From: Jiella soli
GTDB taxonomy: Bacteria > Pseudomonadota > Alphaproteobacteria > Rhizobiales > Rhizobiaceae
Assembly: GCF_020615385.1 (NCBI RefSeq)
Contig: NZ_JAJAVB010000009.1
Span: 83,578 to 147,577, forward strand
Length of the DNA stretch: 64,000 nt
Reading direction: 5' to 3'
Shown: positions 25,144 through 36,002 of the stretch, one piece after another
How the letters are laid out: every line of letters begins with the position of its first letter
Position numbering within the stretch: position 1 is the first letter of the stretch
Program-made: the position numbers and the translations under genes
The notes under the pieces: generated by a model
Told to the model about the DNA's origin: nothing
The model's database searches: none
Seen by the model: only the letters and a program-made list of their open reading frames with translations

Positions 25144-25972
25144 CGTCTTTCCTTCCAGCGAGTTTCGGCTTCCGGCGGCGCGGGGACTTCGGGGCTGGAG
25201 CGTCGGCGAGTTCGATCCAGGCCGGAGCATGATCGCTCGCCTTCTGCCAGCCCCGGACTGATCGGTCGACGCCGCTGGCGATGAGCCGGTCCTTGATCGA
25301 CGGGCTGAGGAGGAAGTGGTCGAGACGCAGCCCGGCATCCCGCTCAAAGGCGTTCCGCAGATAATCCCAGAAGGTGTAGATCCGTTCCTGCGGATGAAGA
25401 TCGCGGACCGCATCCGTCCAACCATCGGCGAGAAGCCGGGCGAACGCTTCGCGAACCTGCGGACGGAACAGCGCGTCGTCGGTCCATCGCTCCGGCCTGT
25501 AAACGTCGATCTCGCTCGGAATGATGTTGTAGTCGCCAGCCAGCACCACCGGCGCACCGGTCGCAAGAAGGTCCCCGGCGTGGGCTTTCAAGCGGTCGAG
25601 CCAGCGAAGCTTGTAATCGAACTTCGGCCCCGGCGCCGGATTGCCGTTCGGCGCATAGAGACAGCCGATCAGGACGCCCCGGACCGCCGCCTCCAGATAG
25701 CGGCTCTGGCCATCGTCCGGACCGTCCGGCAGGCCGCAGCGCGTCTCCAGCGGCTCGGTCCCGCGGGCGAGAATGGCGACGCCGTTCCAGCGGGGCTGGC
25801 CATGCCAGATCGCCTGATATCCCGCGGCGCTGATCGCGTCCTGCGGGAACTTGCCGTCCGGCGCCTTCAGTTCCTGAAGGCACACGACGTCGGGCTCCGT
25901 CTCAGCCAGCCAGTCGAGGAGAATGGCGAGGCGGCCGTTGACACCGTTGACGTTGAAGCTGGCGATCCTCAT
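25130..25972 (-). CDS. xthA: Exodeoxyribonuclease III (AP endonuclease)
   Basis: 280 residues, about 15 longer than E. coli ExoIII owing to a basic C-terminal tail. It starts MRIASFNVNGVNGR (metal-binding Asn) and contains VCLQELKAPD (catalytic Glu), WNGVAILAR, VLAGDYNIIP and a final DHAPAWIEL motif with catalytic Asp-His. It cuts abasic sites and trims 3' ends in base-excision repair. The ATG overlaps the stop of the VOC gene by 4 bases. Confidence 0.95.
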   Translation of the reverse strand: MRIASFNVNGVNGRLAILLDWLAETEPDVVCLQELKAPDGKFPQDAISAAGYQAIWHGQPRWNGVAILARGTEPLETRCGLPDGPDDGQSRYLEAAVRGVLIGCLYAPNGNPAPGPKFDYKLRWLDRLKAHAGDLLATGAPVVLAGDYNIIPSEIDVYRPERWTDDALFRPQVREAFARLLADGWTDAVRDLHPQERIYTFWDYLRNAFERDAGLRLDHFLLSPSIKDRLIASGVDRSVRGWQKASDHAPAWIELADAPAPKSPRRRKPKLAGRKDDARR

Positions 25973-26340
25973 CCACCGCCATGTCCGGCGCCGTGCTGGA
26001 GAATGTTCACCAACCGCCCGAAGGGGTCGCGCACGAAGAACCGGGTGACGCCCCAGGGCTCGGCGACCGGTCCGTATTTTATCTTGAAGCCGGCCGCTTC
26101 CATTCGCCGGCGCACCGAGACGAGATCGTCGACCTCGATCGACAGATCCGGAACCGGGGTCCCGGCACCGCCTTCGCTGGCAAAGCTGATCTGCACCGGC
26201 GCCGGCTCGCCGGAGCCGTAGGTCACGATCCAGCCCATATCCATCAGCACCTCGAGCCCCAGGACTTCGCCATAGAAGCGCCGGGCTTCCTCAGGACTGT
26301 CGGTCGCCACATTGGCAACGATCCGCCGAACGCTCATCAC
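25969..26340 (-). CDS. VOC-superfamily (glyoxalase/bleomycin-resistance-like) protein
   Basis: 123 residues with the paired beta-alpha-beta-beta-beta modules of the vicinal oxygen chelate fold: an initial VRRIVANVATDSPEEARRFY, then VLGLEVLMDMGWIVTYG, and an ending FFVRDPFGRLVNIL. Metal-site residues are not complete enough to name a substrate. It is the first gene of a three-gene overlapping operon with xthA. Confidence 0.88.
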   Translation of the reverse strand: MMSVRRIVANVATDSPEEARRFYGEVLGLEVLMDMGWIVTYGSGEPAPVQISFASEGGAGTPVPDLSIEVDDLVSVRRRMEAAGFKIKYGPVAEPWGVTRFFVRDPFGRLVNILQHGAGHGGG

Positions 26341-26455
26341 ACGCCTCCCATCTCACAGGCACCGGAAAACGCATCTCGCCGCCGCCGGGTTCGGGCAAGG
26401 GCCGCAACAACTTCCGTCCGAGGGAATTGCGCCGGTCACGCTTGCTCGGGATCAC

Positions 26456-27685
26456 TCAGCCCGGCTCGGTCAGGAGCACCCGATGATCGAGCAGATAGTG
26501 CGCGAAGAAGGGCAGGCTCGCCGAGCCGATCTCGCGGGCGCTGGAGCCGATCGTACCGGACCGCACGCCCATCGGCGTCAGGCCCTGGCGCTTCAGCCGG
26601 GCGATCGCGCGCGCGGTAGCATCCACCAGCCTTTCGCGCACCGGCGGAGGAAAGCTGCCCTCGATGATCGCGCATTCGAAGTCGTAGACCGCGTTCACCG
26701 AGACGATGGCGAAGGCGAGGCCCCTCGCCGCCACCTCCAGCCAACGATCGAGGACCGGTCCGAGCCGTATCCAGGTCGCGTCCTCGCGCCAGATCCCCAG
26801 GGGATCGCCGCCCTCGGCCTCGATCATCTTCTCCAGGACATGAAGCGAGGCGAAGTTGATCAGCTGGTCGACGCCGCCATCCGCGGCGGGCACGGGCATC
26901 GAGCCGAGCGCGCCCGCATTGCCGGTGCGGCCCTGGACGAGGTCGCCATTCATGACGATGCCGCCGCCGGCAAAGGCCCCCACGAAGAAATAGACGAAAT
27001 CCGTCGACCCGCTGGTGCCGAAGACGTTTTCGGCCGCGCAGGCGGCCGTGGCGTCGTTGGCGAGATGCACCGAGCGGCCGGTGACGTCCTGAAGCGCTGC
27101 GACGACGTCGACCGTGCGCCACTCGTCCATCGTTTCGGCCGGCGCGCCGATCTCCTCCGCCCAGGACCACAGTTCGAACGGCATGGCCACGCCAAGGCCG
27201 GCGATGCGCGTTCCGAATTCCGGCCCGATCGAATCGACCAATTGCGCATGGGCCCCGCGCACGAAGTCGAGGATCGGCTGGAGGCGTGGCAGGGCGTAGG
27301 TCTGCCGGGCCCGCGCCCGGATCTGGCCGACGAAGTCCATCAGCACGAGTTCCACCGACCGCCGGCCGATCTTCAGGCCGAGCCCGAAGGCGCCGTCGGG
27401 GTTGAGGCGCATCGGGATCGAAGGCTGGCCGACGCGGCCGCGGCGCGGCTTGCCGCGCAGGACCAGTTCCTCCTGCTCGAGCGTGCGCATGATCACCGAG
27501 GCCGTCTGCGGCGACAGGCCGGTATGGCGCGCGATATCGGCCTTGGCCAGGCGTCCGTGCCGGCGGATCAGGGTCAGCACCGCGCGCTTGTTGTGGGCGC
27601 GCAATGCCGACTGGTTGGAGCCGCGCATGCGGCTTTCCTGGATGAATTCCTCCGGAGCGTCAGCGGCCGCCGTCACTTCGTCCAT
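26456..27685 (-). CDS. ROK-family transcriptional repressor, probably of the fructose-type transporter
   Basis: 409 residues from the ATG at 27685, preceded by GGAGAG (an ATG at 27697 lacks a site). The N-terminal winged helix (~20-85) reads RRHGRLAKADIARHTGLSPQ; the ROK domain follows with VAMPFELWSW and a FVGAFAGGGIVMNG motif. The canonical C-x-C zinc motif of ROK repressors is not evident. It is divergent from frcB, and in Sinorhizobium a ROK-type gene sits beside frcBCA, so sugar-responsive control of that operon is likely. Confidence 0.9.
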   Translation of the reverse strand: MDEVTAAADAPEEFIQESRMRGSNQSALRAHNKRAVLTLIRRHGRLAKADIARHTGLSPQTASVIMRTLEQEELVLRGKPRRGRVGQPSIPMRLNPDGAFGLGLKIGRRSVELVLMDFVGQIRARARQTYALPRLQPILDFVRGAHAQLVDSIGPEFGTRIAGLGVAMPFELWSWAEEIGAPAETMDEWRTVDVVAALQDVTGRSVHLANDATAACAAENVFGTSGSTDFVYFFVGAFAGGGIVMNGDLVQGRTGNAGALGSMPVPAADGGVDQLINFASLHVLEKMIEAEGGDPLGIWREDATWIRLGPVLDRWLEVAARGLAFAIVSVNAVYDFECAIIEGSFPPPVRERLVDATARAIARLKRQGLTPMGVRSGTIGSSAREIGSASLPFFAHYLLDHRVLLTEPG

Positions 27686-28165
27686 GCGCCTCTCCATATC
27701 GAACCGGCCAGTGACCTTCTCCCGATAGCTGCCCGCAGCGCTTCACGACAATGCCGTCGCCCGACTTCGGCGCCAGTGGCAATCCGCTGTCCCCGATCGA
27801 GCGTCCCCGCCCGGCACACGAGACGACGCCTGCCGCTACGCGCGCATCGACTGCCGGTCACATTCCACCAGCCGAACTCGCGAACACGCCCCGCGCTCGC
27901 AGGAGCCCTTCGGGGGAGGCAAGAGTCGGCAAATTCTCATCACCGGCAGGCTCGGACCCTCATTCGCTACGGGCAGAGCCAGGCCGAATAGCCGACACTC
28001 GCAGACCGTAAAGATGCCGTCAATAAATAACTCCATCTGATTTATATTCGTTGACATGCCGCCGTGGCTGGTGTTCGATCTGGTCCACTGGTTGGCGTGG
28101 AGGTCGATCGGTGCCCGATATGCGCCCGGCGCGCTGTCGAAGATCAATTCTGGGAGGTAAATCTC
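27686..28165. promoter_or_regulatory. Divergent control region of the ROK regulator and frcB
   Basis: 480 bases with no supported gene. The AT-rich block 28018-28053 contains AATAAATAA and, 10 bases later, TGATTTATATT, an imperfect inverted repeat that is the best candidate for a repressor site. A GGGAGGT at 28152-28158 is the frcB ribosome binding site. Confidence 0.45.
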
Positions 28166-29191
28166 GTGACATTCCGTTCGCTTCTTGCATCCTCGGCTCT
28201 TGTGGCAGCCACAATCTTTGCGGTTCCTGCCCTGGCACAGTCGGAAGACACCGTGTGCCTGATCACCAAGACTGACACCAACCCGTTCTTCGTCAAGATG
28301 AAAGAGGGCGCCGAGGCGAAGGCCAAGGAACTCGGCATCAACCTGCAGTCCTATGCCGGTCGCATCGACGGCGACACCGAAAGCCAGGTCGCCGCCATCG
28401 AAAGTTGCATCGCCGGCCGCGCCAAGGGCATCCTGATCACGCCCACCGACACCAAGGCCCTTGTGCCGATAGTCAAGAAGGCGCGTGATGCCGGCCTCCT
28501 GGTGATCGCCCTCGACACATCCTTCGAGCCGATCGACGCGGCCGACGCGACCTTCGCCACCGACAATTTCGAGGCCGGCAAGCTGATCGGCCAGTGGGCA
28601 AAGGCGACGCTCGGCGAGGATGCCAAGGACGCGCACATCGCCTTCCTCGACCTCATCCCGGCCCAGCCCTCTGTCGACGTCATGCGCGATCAGGGCTTCA
28701 TGGAGGGCTTCGGCATCGACGTGAAGAACAAGAACGTCATCGGCGACGAGGACGATCCGCGCATCTCCGGCCACGACATCACCAATGGCAACGAGGAAGG
28801 CGGCCGTCAGGCGATGGAGAACCTTCTCCAGAAGGATCCCTCGATCAACGTCGTCTACACGATCAATGAGCCGGCGGCGGCCGGCGCCTATCAGGCGCTG
28901 AAGTCGCTGGGCAAGGATTCCGACACGCTGCTGGTCTCGATCGACGGCGGCTGCCCGGGCGTCCAGAACGTCAAGGAAGGCATCATCGGCGCGACGTCGA
29001 TGCAGTATCCCCTGAAGATGGCCGCCCTCGGCGTCGAGGCGATCGCGAACTTCGTCAAGACCGGCGAGAAGCCGAAGACGACCGAGGGTCTGGACTTCAC
29101 CAATACCGGCGTCGACCTGATCACCGACAAGCCGGTCGACGGCGTTCCCTCCAAGGATACGGCCTACGGCAGCGAGGCCTGCTGGGGCTGA
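28166..29191 (+). CDS. frcB: Fructose-type ABC transporter, periplasmic binding protein
   Basis: 341 residues starting at GTG 28166 with GGGAGGT upstream. A signal peptide (~1-24, cut after PALAQ) leads into a type I periplasmic sugar-binding fold: [18 protein letters not shown], then [15 protein letters not shown] and [14 protein letters not shown]. The sequence agrees with FrcB of Sinorhizobium, which binds fructose and also mannose and ribose. It delivers sugar to FrcC-FrcA. Confidence 0.92.
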   Translation: MTFRSLLASSALVAATIFAVPALAQSEDTVCLITKTDTNPFFVKMKEGAEAKAKELGINLQSYAGRIDGDTESQVAAIESCIAGRAKGILITPTDTKALVPIVKKARDAGLLVIALDTSFEPIDAADATFATDNFEAGKLIGQWAKATLGEDAKDAHIAFLDLIPAQPSVDVMRDQGFMEGFGIDVKNKNVIGDEDDPRISGHDITNGNEEGGRQAMENLLQKDPSINVVYTINEPAAAGAYQALKSLGKDSDTLLVSIDGGCPGVQNVKEGIIGATSMQYPLKMAALGVEAIANFVKTGEKPKTTEGLDFTNTGVDLITDKPVDGVPSKDTAYGSEACWG

Positions 29192-29343
29192 TCGGCCAGA
29201 GCCCGGACCGGACGGCGGCGACGATCGCCGTTTGGTCCCGCGACGATCCGAGGCGGTCGAAAGACGCGTGACCGCCGCCGGGACGGGCGACGCCGCCGCC
29301 CCTCCCGGCCATTCTCCGCGTCACCTCGGGAGGAGGATCGGCG

Positions 29344-30443
29344 ATGAGCAAGCCCACGACGGAAACAACCGGCACGGCCAAACGGCGCGACGGCGAAAAC
29401 GAGGATTTCGAGGCGGGTCTGTCGAAGAGCGATACGAGCGTCGCGAGCTTTGCCGGTCACCGCGGCCCGCTGAGCAACCTTCAGCATACGCTGCACGGCA
29501 ATCCCACGCTCGTGCCGGTGATCGTGCTCGTGGTCGCCATCGCCTTCTTCGGCATCGTCGTCGGCAGCCGGTTCTTCAACCCGCTGACGATGACGCTGAT
29601 TCTCCAACAGGTGACAATCGTCGGCATTATCGGCGTCGCCCAGACGCTGGTGATCCTCACCGCCGGCATCGACCTGTCGGTCGGGGCGATCATGGTGCTG
29701 TCCTCGGTCATCATGGGCCAGCTCGCCTTCCATTACGGCCTGCCTGGGCCGCTCGCGCTGGTCGCGGGCCTCGGCGTCGGCACGATCTGCGGCCTGATCA
29801 ACGGTGCGCTTGTCGCGCTCGTGCGCCTGCCACCCTTCATCGTCACGCTCGGCACCTGGTTCGTCTTCGAGGCGACCAACTTCATCTATTCGGCGAACGA
29901 GACGATCCGCGCGCAGGACGTGGCCGCCAGCGCACCGATCCTGCAGTTCTTCGGCACCACCTTCCGCTTCGCAGGCGCGACCTTCACCACCGGCGCCGTG
30001 TTCATGGTGCTGCTGGTCGCCCTCTTCTGGTACATCCTCAACAATACCGCCTGGGGTCGGCACGTCTATGCCGTCGGCGACGACCAGGATGCCGCGCGCC
30101 TGTCAGGCATCAGCCTCTCCGGCACGCTGATCGCCGTCTACGCCACGGCGGGTCTGATCTGCGGTCTCGCCGGCTGGGCGATCATCGGCCGCCTCGGCTC
30201 GGTCTCGCCCACCTCCGGCTACGAAGCCAACATCCAGGCGATCACCGCCGTGGTGATCGGCGGCACCTCGCTGTTCGGCGGCCGGGGCTCGGTGGTCGGC
30301 ACGCTGGTCGGTGCGCTGATCGTCGGCGTCTTCGCCATGGGCCTCAGGATCTGGGGCACCGATCCACAATGGACGCGACTTACCGTCGGCGCCCTCATCA
30401 TCGCGGCCGTCGCCGCCGATCAATGGATCAGAAAGGTCTCGGC

Positions 30444-30447
<4 letters not shown>
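29344..30447 (+). CDS. frcC: Fructose-type ABC transporter, permease
   Basis: 367 residues, GGGAGGAGG just upstream. After a ~55-residue polar cytoplasmic leader come about ten membrane helices of the RbsC/AraH type, with the family segment LTAGIDLSVGAIMVLSSV and GFVxGGTSLFGG-like conserved loop near the end. Forms the membrane channel with FrcA. The next gene starts in a 4-base overlap. Confidence 0.93.
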
Positions 30448-31232
<785 letters not shown>

Positions 31233-31296
31233 TAGGCGGAAGGACGGCGGGACGACTGCGGTATCGCCGCCCTCGCCGGCCGTGTCTGAGACCGTT

Positions 31297-32847
31297 TTAC
31301 GCCGCGATCATGCCCTTGCGGCGCAGGCCGTCCTGAAGGTCGGCCGCGCGCTGGCGGGCCGGTCCCTCCCCGCCCGCCCCCCTGGCGCCGGCGGTTCGGA
31401 TCATCGCCATCGCCTGGAGCAGCTCGGCGGCCGCATCCTTGAGGCTGACGGCGACCGCCGCGGCTTCCTCGACCATCGCGGCGTTCTGCTGCGTCGTCTG
31501 GTCCATCTGGTTGATCGCGGTCGACACCTCGGCGATCGCGCTCGCCTGCGTGTTGGCGGTCTCAGCGATCTCGGAGACGCTGGCGGTGATCTCGCCGGAA
31601 CGCGACACGATCTTCTCGAGAGCCGTGCCCGTGCTCGACACGAGCGCGACCCCGGAGGCGATCTCCTCCGAGCTCCGGTTGATCAGTTCCTTGATTTCCT
31701 TGGCCGCCTCGGCCGAGCGCTGCGCAAGGCCGCGCACCTCCTGGGCGACGACCGCGAAGCCCTTGCCGGCCTCGCCCGCACGGGCCGCCTCGACGCCGGC
31801 ATTCAGCGCCAGGAGATTGGTCTGGAAGGCGATCTCGTCGATCACGCCGATGATCATGCCGATCTTGTTGGACGACTGCTCGATCCGTCCCATGGCGTCG
31901 ACCGCCTTTTTGACGATCGCCTCGACCGTCTGTGCCTCCTGCATTGAGCTCGTCACCGTCTCGGACGCCTGGTGTGCCCGCTTCGAGGCGCTCTGCACGG
32001 AGTTCGAAAGTTCCTGCAACGCCGCCGTGGTCTCTTCGAGGCTTGCCGCCTGCTGCTCGGTCCGACGTGCGAGATCGTCCGAGGCGACGGAAATCTCGCC
32101 CGCGCCGGTGCCGACCGCGTCGGCGGAGCCGCGCACCGAGCCGACCATGTCGCCGAAGGCTTCCTGGGCGCGGTTGAAATTCTCCTTCAGCGCCTGGAAC
32201 TCGGGCGGGAAATCGGCGGTGATCGGCTGCGACAGGTCGCCCTTGGCGAGCCGTTCCAGCGCCGATCCGACCTGGCCCATGACGCCCTTGCGGACCGCTT
32301 CGGCGCGTTCCTTCTCCGCCTCGATGCTCCTTTGTGCGGCTTCCCTGGTCAAGATGTCGAGATAGTTCGAGATCGACAGTTCCATGTCGATCAGCCCGAC
32401 CCGGACAAGCGCGTCGAGCGATGCGCCGACTTCCTCCGCCTTGCCCTTGCCGAACATGCCTTTCGGCCAGAGCGCGACAGTCGCCTTGTGCACCATCGCG
32501 CCGAGCAGCCGTCCATAGCCGGCGACGAAATATTTCGGCTCAAGGCCGATCCGGGCATGGGCCGCGCCGATCTTGCGGGTGCGCTCGGCATGGGCGGCGT
32601 CGATCTCGCCGCGTGCGAGGGCCTGCCAATGCGCCCGTTGCTTGCCCTGGGCCATCTTCAGGTGCTGCTCGTCCGAAAAGAAGCTCCGCATCTTCGGATG
32701 CGCGCGCACGACCGCGTAGAAATCCTCGAGCGACTCGTCGAGGGACGCTTCGACGACCGGGGTGATCCGGCGGATGGCAGCCTTGGCGGCCTCGTCAAGT
32801 TCACCGATGGAAACGGCGGACAGATCTGCGGTTTGGCTTACGGACAT
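31297..32847 (-). CDS. Soluble globin-coupled methyl-accepting chemotaxis protein
   Basis: 516 residues from [10 protein letters not shown]. The N-terminal ~170 residues are a protoglobin-type sensor; [20 protein letters not shown] matches HemAT-like sensors and places the proximal haem His at H97. There is no membrane segment. A HAMP-like region (~200-260) and the MCP signalling hairpin follow, with the tip [20 protein letters not shown]. It probably senses oxygen through haem and signals to CheA. The last residues do not form an obvious CheR-binding pentapeptide. Confidence 0.93.
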   Translation of the reverse strand: MSVSQTADLSAVSIGELDEAAKAAIRRITPVVEASLDESLEDFYAVVRAHPKMRSFFSDEQHLKMAQGKQRAHWQALARGEIDAAHAERTRKIGAAHARIGLEPKYFVAGYGRLLGAMVHKATVALWPKGMFGKGKAEEVGASLDALVRVGLIDMELSISNYLDILTREAAQRSIEAEKERAEAVRKGVMGQVGSALERLAKGDLSQPITADFPPEFQALKENFNRAQEAFGDMVGSVRGSADAVGTGAGEISVASDDLARRTEQQAASLEETTAALQELSNSVQSASKRAHQASETVTSSMQEAQTVEAIVKKAVDAMGRIEQSSNKIGMIIGVIDEIAFQTNLLALNAGVEAARAGEAGKGFAVVAQEVRGLAQRSAEAAKEIKELINRSSEEIASGVALVSSTGTALEKIVSRSGEITASVSEIAETANTQASAIAEVSTAINQMDQTTQQNAAMVEEAAAVAVSLKDAAAELLQAMAMIRTAGARGAGGEGPARQRAADLQDGLRRKGMIAA

Positions 32848-33029
32848 ATGGGTTCTCGACGCTGACGTCGACGGCCTCAGCACCCCTTGCGCATAGCCGC
32901 ATCTCGACGGGTTGTTCGATTCGGAACATGCCGCCGGTCGATTAACAACGGATTGATCAAAGATGAAATCATTCACTCTTCGATGGCAGACAATTGCGAC
33001 ACTTTACTTATAATTGCGAAGCAGAAAGA

Positions 33030-34040
33030 TCATCCGGCCATAGTGCTAGGTGCCTGCACCACGTCTTCCGCAAACAGACAGGCGGCGCGATGCCGGTCAC
33101 CGACCGGGATCAGCGGCGGCGGGTTCTCGGCGCACACCGGCTGAGCGATCGGGCACCGCGTGCGGAAGGCGCAGCCGGACGGCGGGCGGATCGGGGACGG
33201 CGGATCGCCCTGCAGCACCGTGCGCTCACGTGCCCGTGCCACGACCGGGTCGGGGATGGGCGCCGCCGACAGGAGCGCCTTGGTATAGGGGTGGCCAGGG
33301 TTCTGGAAGACGTCCTTGCGCGGTCCGATCTCGACGACCCGGCCGAGATAGAGGACGAGGATCCGGTCCGAGACGAGGCGCACGACCGACAGGTCGTGGC
33401 TGATGAAGATCAGCGTCAGCCCCATCCGCTCCTTCAGCCCCTTGAGGAGGTTGACGATCTGCGCCTGGATCGAGACGTCGAGCGCCGAGACTGGCTCGTC
33501 GCAGACGATTAGTTTCGGCTCGGTCACGATCGCGCGGGCGATGCCGATGCGCTGAGCCTGGCCGCCGGAGAACTCGTGCGGATAGCGGTTGGCCATCTCC
33601 GGCGCGAGCCCGACCTCCTCCATCACCCGCGACACCCGTTCGCGCCGCTCCGCCCGGCCGAGGTCTGGCTCAGCGACCCTGAGCGGCTCGGCGATTATCT
33701 GGCCGACGGTCATGCGCGGATCGAGCGAGGCGATCGGGTCCTGGAAGATGATCGACAGGTCCCGCCGCGCCTTGCGCATCTCGCTGTCGGAGAGATCGGT
33801 CAGCGACCGGCCCTGCCAGACGATGCGGCCGCCCGTTGGTTCGATCAGCCGGAGGATGGAGCGGCCGAGCGTCGACTTCCCGCAGCCTGACTCGCCGACG
33901 ATGCCGAGCGTCTCGCCCGCGACGAGGTCGAAGGAGACGTCGTTGACGGCGGTGAGGTGGACCGGCTTGGCGAAGAGGGACTTGCCGCGAAGCTCGAACA
34001 CGGTCGACAGATGCTCGACCGACAGAAGCGTCTCAGCCAT
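33030..34040 (-). CDS. oppF: Oligopeptide ABC transporter ATP-binding protein
   Basis: 336 residues. Walker A GESGCGKST, signature FSGGQAQRIGIARAI, Walker B LIVCDEPVSALD, plus the C-terminal OppF-type extension with CAFRTRCPIAQPVC, a Cys cluster that in some homologues holds an iron-sulphur centre. Last gene of the oppA-B-C-D-F operon; its ATG lies 8 bases inside the end of oppD. Confidence 0.94.
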   Translation of the reverse strand: MAETLLSVEHLSTVFELRGKSLFAKPVHLTAVNDVSFDLVAGETLGIVGESGCGKSTLGRSILRLIEPTGGRIVWQGRSLTDLSDSEMRKARRDLSIIFQDPIASLDPRMTVGQIIAEPLRVAEPDLGRAERRERVSRVMEEVGLAPEMANRYPHEFSGGQAQRIGIARAIVTEPKLIVCDEPVSALDVSIQAQIVNLLKGLKERMGLTLIFISHDLSVVRLVSDRILVLYLGRVVEIGPRKDVFQNPGHPYTKALLSAAPIPDPVVARARERTVLQGDPPSPIRPPSGCAFRTRCPIAQPVCAENPPPLIPVGDRHRAACLFAEDVVQAPSTMAG

Positions 34041-35073
34041 TCAGCGTCTCCGGTGTTCCGGCGCGTTCGCCGTGGTTCGGCCCGGCATCGACGAAGGGGA
34101 ACCAGCAGGCCGCCCGTCGGCCCGGCTCCACCTCGGCGAGCGGCGGGCGTTCGCGCCGGCATTTGTCCTCGGCGAAGCGGCAGCGGGGATGGAAGGGGCA
34201 GCCCGTCGGCGGATGAATGAGATCCGGCGGCCGGCCGGGGATCGGCTCCACCGCCTCGACCTCGCGGTCGACGCGCGGGATCGAGCGGATCAGCGCCGCC
34301 GTGTAAGGCATCGCCGGACGCTCGAAAAGCGCATCGACCCCCGCCTCCTCGACCACGCGGCCGGCATACATGACCACCACCCGGTCCGCGATGCCGGCGA
34401 CGACGCCGAGGTCGTGGGTGATCAGCACCAGCGCCGTGCCGAAATCTTCCGAGAGGTCGCGGAAGAGGTCGAGGATCTGCGCCTGGATGGTGACGTCGAG
34501 GGCCGTCGTCGGCTCGTCGGCGACGATCAGCTTCGGCCGGCACAGAAGCGCCATGGCGATGACGATGCGCTGGCGCATGCCGCCGGACAATTCGTGCGGA
34601 TACTGGTCGATGCGCCGCTCGGCCTCCGGAATGCCCACCTTCTTCAGCATGGCCAGCGCCTCGGCCTCGGCCTCGCGCCGGATCATGCCGCGATGGATGG
34701 TCAGCGTCTCCGACAGCTGGCGCCTGATCTTCATGGCCGGGTTCAGCGCCGTCATCGGGTCCTGGAACACCATGGCCATATCGGCGCCGCGAATGCCGTC
34801 GAGCTCGCGCGGCGACAGCGACAGCAGATCGCGGCCTTCGAACAGCGCCTTGCCGTCGGTCTTCGCATTGCCGGCGAGAAGGCCGAAGACGCCGTTGAAG
34901 GTCTGGCTCTTGCCGGAGCCCGATTCGCCGACGACGGCCAGCGTCTCGCCGCGCGCGACGGCGATGTCGAGGCCGTTCACCGCCTTCACCGTCCCGTCGG
35001 GGGTGGCGAAGCGGATGGCGTAGTCGGAAAGCTGGAGAAGCGGCTGCGCGTCGCGTGTGTCGGACATTGCCAT
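34033..35073 (-). CDS. oppD: Oligopeptide ABC transporter ATP-binding protein
   Basis: 346 residues from MAMSDTRDAQPLL; ATG 35073 shares one base with the oppC stop and has AAGGACC upstream. Walker A GESGSGKSQ (Gln in place of the final Thr/Ser, a variant found in OppD proteins), signature LSGGMRQRIVIAMAL, Walker B LIVADEPTTALD, and a C-terminal PFHPRCRFAEDKCRRE Cys region. Pairs with OppF under the OppB-OppC channel. Confidence 0.95.
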   Translation of the reverse strand: MAMSDTRDAQPLLQLSDYAIRFATPDGTVKAVNGLDIAVARGETLAVVGESGSGKSQTFNGVFGLLAGNAKTDGKALFEGRDLLSLSPRELDGIRGADMAMVFQDPMTALNPAMKIRRQLSETLTIHRGMIRREAEAEALAMLKKVGIPEAERRIDQYPHELSGGMRQRIVIAMALLCRPKLIVADEPTTALDVTIQAQILDLFRDLSEDFGTALVLITHDLGVVAGIADRVVVMYAGRVVEEAGVDALFERPAMPYTAALIRSIPRVDREVEAVEPIPGRPPDLIHPPTGCPFHPRCRFAEDKCRRERPPLAEVEPGRRAACWFPFVDAGPNHGERAGTPETLNG

Positions 35074-36002
35074 CACCGGTCCTTCGGGTCGAACGCGTCG
35101 CGCAGGCCGTCGCCGACGAAGGCGAAGGCGAGCAGCAGCGTGACGAGAATCCCGCCGGGGAAGAGGAGCAGCCAGTCGGCCGCCCCGATCGCCTTCGTGC
35201 CCTCGGAGATCAGCGTGCCCAGCGAGGTCAGCGGTTCCTGAACGCCGAAGCCGAGATAGGACAGGAAGCTCTCGGTGATGACGATCTCCGGAATGGTCAG
35301 CGTCGCATAGATGACCACCGGGCCGACCAGGTTCGGCACGATGTGCCTCAGGATGATCGGGAAGCTCGAGACGCCGGCGGCGCGCGCGGCCTCCACGAAC
35401 TCCTTCTCCTTGAGCGACAGCGTCTGACCACGCACGATCCGCGCCATGGTCAGCCATTCCAGAAGGCCGATCGCGGCAAACAGCAGGAAGACGTCGCGGC
35501 CGAACATCACCATCAGGAGAATGACGAACAGGATGTACGGCAGGGCGTACATGACGTCGACGAAGCGCATCATGGCGGAATCGACGACGCCGCCGGCAAA
35601 GCCCGAGACCGCGCCGTAGAGAACGCCGACGCAGACCGAGACCGTGGTCGCGATGATCGCCACGAGGAGCGAGATCCGCGTGCCGTAGAAGCAGCGGGCG
35701 AGAAGGTCGCGGCCGTTCTGGTCGGTGCCGAAATAGTGGCCGGACTCGATCGAGGGCGGCGCGCCGAAGGCCGACCAGTCCGGCGTCTCGTAGTCGAAGG
35801 GGATGAGATAGGGCCCGACGAGAGCGGCGAGGATGATGAACACAAGGACGACCAGCGCCACCATCGCCGCGGCGTTCGAGCGGAACCTGCGCATGGCGTC
35901 GCGGGTGAGCGAACGCGGCTTGCCGCGCGGCAGATCCGCGTCCTCCTCGCGATCGATGAAGGCCTCTTCGAGCGCCCGGCGCTTGTCTGCGTAAAGGGTC
36001 AT
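35073..36002 (-). CDS. oppC: Oligopeptide ABC transporter permease
   Basis: 309 residues from MTLYADKRRALEEAF; ATG 36002 overlaps the oppB stop by 4 bases, which decides it over the ATG at 36029. Six membrane helices; the cytoplasmic EAA loop reads EFVEAARAAGVSSFPIILRH. A polar N-terminal tail with the NPD/OppC-type region precedes the first helix. Confidence 0.94.
   Translation of the reverse strand: MTLYADKRRALEEAFIDREEDADLPRGKPRSLTRDAMRRFRSNAAAMVALVVLVFIILAALVGPYLIPFDYETPDWSAFGAPPSIESGHYFGTDQNGRDLLARCFYGTRISLLVAIIATTVSVCVGVLYGAVSGFAGGVVDSAMMRFVDVMYALPYILFVILLMVMFGRDVFLLFAAIGLLEWLTMARIVRGQTLSLKEKEFVEAARAAGVSSFPIILRHIVPNLVGPVVIYATLTIPEIVITESFLSYLGFGVQEPLTSLGTLISEGTKAIGAADWLLLFPGGILVTLLLAFAFVGDGLRDAFDPKDR

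Noticed and set aside
29232..30443. In-frame upstream extension of frcA through frcC
   Set aside because: The real frcA start is the ATG at 30444, overlapping the frcC stop; the extension is a shifted reading of frcC.
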